DNA from: Silene noctiflora
Lineage: Eukaryota; Streptophyta; Magnoliopsida; Caryophyllales; Caryophyllaceae
DNA: 25,650 nucleotides
Reading direction: 5' to 3'
Assembly: GCA_009801015.1 (NCBI GenBank)
Contig: VHZZ01010375.1
Coordinates: forward strand, 29,135-54,784
In this document: positions 21,218 to 25,650 of the stretch, in pieces
Position numbering within the stretch: the first letter of the stretch is position 1
Layout of the letters: the number at the start of each line of letters is the position of its first letter
Notes under the pieces: generated by a model
Databases searched by the model: none
What the model saw: only the letters and a program-made list of their open reading frames with translations
Told to the model about the DNA's origin: nothing
Made by a program: the position numbers and the translations under genes

Positions 21218-21534
21218 GGCCTCGTTTGATTGCTCACTCAATTCATGGGAATTCTAGAATCCCATGAATTGGGATTTTTAGAGGTTGTTTGGTTACCCCA
21301 TTTTTTTATAAAATTGGGGAGTTGAAAATTCCTAGGAATTTTCAACTCCTACATGATGGGGGAATTTAACTACCTACCCTCCTCATGGTCATTGGAAATT
21401 CCTAGGAAAATAGAACTCCAACATGACAATCAAACTGATTATTATAATTCCCGTGAATTTTAATGTAGAAATTAAACTCCAGTGCATTGTAAATTAACAC
21501 ATCAATTTAATTCCCGTATCAACCAAATGAGGCC
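21218..21534. mobile_element. Tourist-like MITE, copy B (PIF/Harbinger)
   Basis: 317 bp, ends GGCCTCGTTTGATTG and (reverse complement) GGCCTCATTTGGTTG, flanked by TTA on both sides (21215-21217 and 21535-21537). Collinear with copy A along its whole length and in the same orientation. Confidence 0.87.
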
Positions 21535-22606
21535 TTACTTATTATGTGTAAAAATTTTAGCAAAATGTTTTTTGTAAGTTTTATACAAGTTTATTGTAAA
21601 ACGGATTTTTTTATAACTAATGTTACCGGTTACCCCTATTAAGCTTATATTTGAGTTCGTTTTACAATATTATTGTGTAAAACCGTTTTACACAAGACTA
21701 ACTGAAATTTACGTGATTGGTTTGTATTTTGTTCTCTACTAGAGTTCTAGTTAATGTATACTCGTATTTTTATATACCAGTTGGTTCCCCGCGCGCGATG
21801 CGTGCGACCCTCAAGATATTGTTAACGATATATTAGAGTGTGTTCAGTATAGTCGTTTTGGTATACACGTTTTATGTTGATGTAGCTCGTTTATTTTCTT
21901 GAATATGTAATTTTTTAGGGTAACATAAGTAGTCCATTTTAGAAGATGTATGTTGAATAATTTCTTTGCAAACCATTAGTTTAAGTCTTGAAACGTATGC
22001 ATCATATTTTTATTGATTCTATTAGGCTTATATTGATTCACATACTTGCTATAAATGATTGATTTTATGTTGGTTCGAAGAAATTATGAATCTGATGAAT
22101 ATTGAATATTTCTGTCCACTTTTAAATTGTCTAAAACATGTATCATATTATTTGTGTAAGGGGTATTAGGATTGTGGTATCCGTACACAACCGTAAAAAC
22201 TGTTAAACAATGTTTTAGAAAAAATATTTTATGGATGAATATCGAACTTCGAAAAATATACGTTACTTCCTCGAGATAACATAATAATTCGACACCCCTT
22301 TTAATGAATGAATATCGTTTTTTTCCCGAAATAACCCAATCCTAGACTTAAACAACTACCTTTGTCAGCTATTGTAGCCAAATCAACATATGAATTAGGA
22401 TCAAGTAGTCTATTATAAGAGCATTTTTTAAAAAAAATAGGTTGTCACTTTCAGAAACACAACTCAGTACTTTAAAACGATATTGCACTTGCATTAGTCA
22501 ACGATTGTATTTGTCTAATATAATTTGATCAACCCGAATAGATAATTCCGTGTTCGTAATAAGCAGATTATTATTCGATCCTATTTTTTTTGGCAAATAG
22601 TTACTA
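21535..22606. other. Intergenic spacer
   Basis: AT-rich, no supported gene. It includes the 3' flank of the second XS gene. Confidence 0.45.
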
Positions 22607-23035
22607 TTATAACCACAAAACTATGATATTTGGCTCCTCAAATTGGAAATGTTTTATATTAATTTCATTTGCAGAAGACATTTTCGCTACTATTATTCGT
22701 ATTTGTTGTTGTTGCGCATCGCTTAAATTGCGTATACAGTTCATGCAGCTGTATAAGCTTACATTGTCACCACGTCCTACCGATTCAAAGGCTTCTTGCA
22801 ATTTGAACGCAAGTTTGCAGCCTTCGTCGTTTGAACCAAATTCAATGCGAAAAACTCCACTGAAATGCAAACTTTGGGTACATGTAGCGGTGGATATTCC
22901 GTCAATGGGATATCCGTGGTTGTTGAGGGTGTTTGCTAGGTTATTTAAATTTCTTGGCACATATCGGTCTCCTTCCATTTTTCCTTGGACGTTTGCGAGT
23001 ATGCAAGTATATGGGTATATAAACATGGTTGCCAT
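22607..23035 (-). CDS. Small stand-alone XS-domain-like protein (copy 2, divergent)
   Basis: Intronless, 142 residues, start ATG at 23035 (AAAAAATGGCAACC), stop TAA at 22607. The N-terminal two thirds follow the XS pattern of its neighbours: YPYTCILANVQGK (7-19), DRYVPRNLN (23-31), NNHGYPIDGI (38-47), HFSGVFRIEFG (57-67) and CKLAFKLQEAFES (73-85). The conserved Trp before the GH motif, and the WVA-containing strand near the C-terminus, are both missing. In place of the latter are LYSCMNCIRNLSD, a QQQQ run and a Lys/Ile-rich tail. The RNA-contacting face may therefore be altered, or the gene may be decaying while keeping an open frame. The long overlapping frame on the plus strand (22590-23072) is its antisense shadow. 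Confidence 0.68.
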   Translation of the reverse strand: MATMFIYPYTCILANVQGKMEGDRYVPRNLNNLANTLNNHGYPIDGISTATCTQSLHFSGVFRIEFGSNDEGCKLAFKLQEAFESVGRGDNVSLYSCMNCIRNLSDAQQQQIRIIVAKMSSANEINIKHFQFEEPNIIVLWL

Positions 23036-23108
23036 TTTTTTTAGGATTAGGTTGATTTTAGGGTTAAGTTGAATTTGGTTGTTTTGAAAATATTAAGAAG
23101 TATGTATG

Positions 23109-23117
23109 CTATATATA
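23109..23117 (-). promoter_or_regulatory. Possible TATA box of XS gene copy 2
   Basis: TATATATAG on the minus strand, about 75-80 bp before the ATG. A second TATAAATAG lies farther out at about 23408-23416 and resembles those of copies 1 and 3, so the true promoter could be the distal one. Confidence 0.45.
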
Positions 23118-24508
23118 TTGTGAAATGTGAATGCCCTTTTTTTGGTGGCTAATGAATTTAATGGATTAATTTGCATTGTTATTCTCAAACGGATGGTTGG
23201 CATTAACTTTGCTTGTCCTTGTTCAATGTCTTTCCTTTGAATTGTTGTTGGTAAATGACAGCTTTAGTTCCGGTTTTGAATGGCCTTGGCTTGTCTACAC
23301 TTTAATGCTTTGACATGCTTTATCGTTTGGAGTTTCAAAGCAAGTTTGATTTAATTATCAATGTGATAATGAATGTGGTCTACCAACTGCATCCTGCAAA
23401 TCTTTCTCTATTTATAATTTCGCTTATCTTCAACGGTCATCTAATCTGCTGCAAATATTTGTGACGATTCATTTGATAACCAATTTTTGAGAATTTTTGA
23501 TTAGTTATTTTAGTTTATGAATCAATTAAAAAGACGGATTAATGTTGCTTAATTAACAGTCATCGGAGTGCGTGCTTTATCAAAGAATTATATTGACCAT
23601 GGTGAACAATGTAACGAAATTGCTATTGCTAATTAGATGTTAACTGCAAATTATTTTGTTCAATTTCTGTAAGGTTCTATCTTCACAATTCGATGATATT
23701 TGATGGAATGCAATAGGCTTCTAGAACTCAACTCTTTAATCTTAAATTGTAGATTGAATAAATTCATGTTTAACTATAGCTAGGATTATTCTGGCATGAG
23801 TACGAAAACATTAAGTATTTGTAATTGATGACATTCATCTAATCAGCAACTACATAGGTGATCATTGGCGTTAGTGTATTGGTTCAGAAGAACTATATTC
23901 AGTTACATTTGATTTTGCACATTGTGAAATTTCTTTGCTGCTTGACCCTTTTTTTAGGAGGACTTTGGAGTTGCAGGATATGCTCATTTCAGTTAAACTG
24001 TCTAAGTGAAGATAGAGTAGGAAGCTGTTTAGGTATTGTAGCTTGGTTTTATTATGCATTCTGCACTCATACTACAGTTGTAAACATTCACATATAGGGT
24101 TTAACAATGACTTTAGCAAAGCGGAATATATAAGAGCATGAAGAGTGCACATAGCAGCGTAATTGTGATTGCAGTTCAACTTTATAAAATTGAAATATGC
24201 AGTAGCGAACTTGGATATAGGATGAAACTAATTCTGCATATAGCTTAGCTTTGTCTTAATTAGTTTTTTTTTGGGTCAGTGCTTCTAAAACATGACCTCT
24301 TATATAGCGAGTCTTTACGAGTAATTATTACATTGCCATTTAGAACGATGTCCTTGAAAACATTTTAACTAAGTACGACATAATTCAGGTGCAAGCCTCT
24401 GACCATCGGATTTGAAAATTGGGCACAAAACTACAGAATGTCTTGTAAACTAATCTTAGAACTCCACCCTTTTTTTTGGATACTTAAGGTACCCTTGTTG
24501 CAACTTGT
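23118..24508. other. Spacer between XS copies 2 and 3
   Basis: No gene supported. Opposing frames at 23858-24097 (plus) and 23871-24059 (minus) overlap and have no family features. Promoter of copy 2 and the 3' flank of copy 3 lie at the two ends. Confidence 0.45.
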
Positions 24509-25018
24509 TTAGTTGTACATTTTTATGAATGACACAGTCACATTAGCATATGCACTGATAGTTTCTACATTTGCTTGAACTTCTGTTGTATGCTTGAGGT
24601 TATCTGGTACTGATACATAGTCCACAGCACCTATACGGATGTATTCATCATCAGTGGCTTTAGCAACCCAGGGGTAGGGATGAACTTGAACATGGTTGTA
24701 GTTTGACCACTGAGTATGGCCATGGTTAGCCTTTTCAAACATTTTTGCCAGTTTAAAAGCTAAAATGCAGTGTTAAACTGTTACACCAAACTCAATTATC
24801 AGGACCCCTGTGAACTGATTTGCATTCCACACAGGTTTAACTTTGGTTACCAAATAGCCAATGCTATTTAGCGTATCTCTGAATTTGTTGAAGCTCTTAC
24901 AAACATAGCGGCCATTGTCATNTTTGTTGAAGCTCTTACAAACATAGCGGCCATTGTCATCATGGCCAAGGGCATTGACCAAAATATAGGAGTATGGTCG
25001 TGCAAAGTGGTTAGACAT
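24509..25018 (-). pseudogene. XS-domain protein gene, copy 3, interrupted by an in-frame stop
   Basis: Reading from the ATG at 25018, the frame encodes RPYSYILVNALGHDDNGRYV and then VTKVKPVW and FTGVLIIEFG, closely matching copy 1. It hits TAA at 24773-24775. The same frame, without any shift, continues after the stop as CILAFKLAKMFEKANHG, PYPWVAKATDDEY and a C-terminal tail to 24509. Aligned with copies 1 and 2, five positions separate EFG from the conserved Cys in all three, so the stop replaces exactly one residue: a nonsense change, not an indel. The N-terminal part also contains a 13-codon duplication with an N (24884-24960) that is likely an assembly artefact. Without it the protein would be about 156 residues, the length of copy 1. 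The stop may be real (pseudogene, or allele) or a consensus error in a poorly assembled spot. Confidence 0.8.
24884..24960. repeat. Exact 38-bp duplication around a single N (assembly join)
   Basis: Bases 24884-24921 are identical to 24923-24960, separated by one N at 24922. The pattern is that of two contigs with overlapping ends joined with a placeholder gap. It duplicates the codons for DNGRYVCKSFNK in XS copy 3, and by chance keeps the frame (39 bases). Confidence 0.9.
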
Positions 25019-25131
25019 TGCAATTTGTTATACGATGTTGAGCTTTAATGGGGGATTTTTACTAAGTAATGTTTAAAGACTTGGAAGATTATTTTTTGTA
25101 GCTATGTATGTCTTTAGATAATGCCCTGCCT

Positions 25132-25141
25132 CTATTTATAG
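25132..25141 (-). promoter_or_regulatory. TATA box of XS gene copy 3
   Basis: CTATAAATAG on the minus strand, 114-123 bp before the ATG, like the CTATAAATA of copy 1. The similar core promoter supports a recent common origin, and suggests that copy 3 may still be transcribed. Confidence 0.65.
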
Positions 25142-25556
25142 TGAAATAATACATAGCTGGCAGTGAAAGGTAGAATGTTGTATAGATTCTTTTCTAAGAT
25201 ATGGACAAATTGAACATTTAAGGATGAAGTTTGCTTTCTATTGAATGAGATATTCACACTGCTAAATTCAACAGTTTGAATGATGCTAACGCATGCTTGA
25301 AACTATTCTGAGAGCAGATTTTTTGTGGTTATTTGGTCCACTCAATTGTCCTTGTTAGCATCAATTTGAATGCATCATGTTGAATGTGGTAATATTAATG
25401 AACCTTTATATTTTTTCGAAGTTGAACTGCATTTACCGGTAGTGATTTGTTGTTGCTTGTTGCTCTTGTTTATGTTGCTTTTTGGCAGTTTTTTTTACTT
25501 TATTAGACAAGACATAGAAGAGATTCTTGAGTAAGATTTGAAGTATCTAGCTTTTT
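25142..25556. other. Spacer upstream of XS copy 3
   Basis: No gene or element recognised; upstream promoter region of copy 3. Confidence 0.4.
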
Positions 25557-25650
25557 TGTAACACCCGAGAATAATCAAATTCGTATTTTAAATTATTTTA
25601 ATAATTAATTAAGGTAAATACGATTTTAAATATTATTTTCGTAAAATATA
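25557..25650 (+). mobile_element. Possible start of an LTR retrotransposon, cut by the window end
   Basis: TGTAACACCCGAGAATAATC resembles the 5' end of plant Gypsy-type LTRs, which commonly begin TGTAACACCC. The sequence continues AT-rich to the edge, so neither the other LTR end nor a target duplication can be seen. Confidence 0.4.

Noticed and set aside
22590..23072. 160-codon open frame on the plus strand
   Set aside because: Antisense of XS copy 2, which has the family motifs; Cys/Phe/Ile-rich without recognisable domains.
1..25650. CRISPR array, operons or bacterial signals
   Set aside because: The tandem repeats found have two or three units without spacers, and the genes are plant nuclear in organisation.

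Overview
The window is nuclear DNA of a flowering plant. It has genes broken by introns, an intron-containing tRNA-Tyr, a U5 snRNA gene with plant-type USE/TATA/3'-box signals, AT-rich spacers and many small MITE-type transposons. Recurrent 'actccgta/cggagta' words and the style of the MITEs suggest Caryophyllales (spinach, beet or quinoa relatives), but that placement is an impression. A single N at 24922 inside an exact duplication marks an assembly join.

Left part (1-5220): an intronless gene for a small stand-alone XS-domain protein (801-1271, minus), then a minisatellite-like stretch, a compact GAGGA/TCCTC hairpin region, a possible retrotransposon PPT/LTR relic, and a U5 spliceosomal RNA gene (about 5021-5149, minus) with all of its control elements. 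Middle part (5221-13470): a gene for a TDIF/CLE41-44 signalling peptide precursor (6229-6531, minus), several transposon relics, a tRNA-Tyr(GTA) gene with an 18-nt intron, and a nested pair in which a 187-bp MULE-type MITE with a 9-bp target duplication sits inside a Tourist/PIF-Harbinger-type MITE.

Right part (13471-25650): an eight-coding-exon minus-strand gene for a predicted 538-residue protein that I do not recognise by function. Its introns carry a Stowaway MITE, another MITE-like element, a (GT/GC) alternating tract and tandem duplications. Two sibling Tourist-like MITEs follow, with TWA target duplications. Then come two more small XS-domain genes on the minus strand: 22607-23035, divergent, and 24509-25018, interrupted by an in-frame stop and carrying the assembly duplication. 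An LTR-like end begins near 25557.

The strongest candidate for something little described is the set of three short XS-only proteins, with no zf-XS, coiled-coil or XH regions. They are related to the RNA-binding XS domain of SGS3 and IDN2/FDM proteins, lie in the same orientation, and at least two share a TATA box about 100-120 bp upstream of the ATG. This looks like a small lineage expansion of possible small-RNA-pathway factors; that function is inference.
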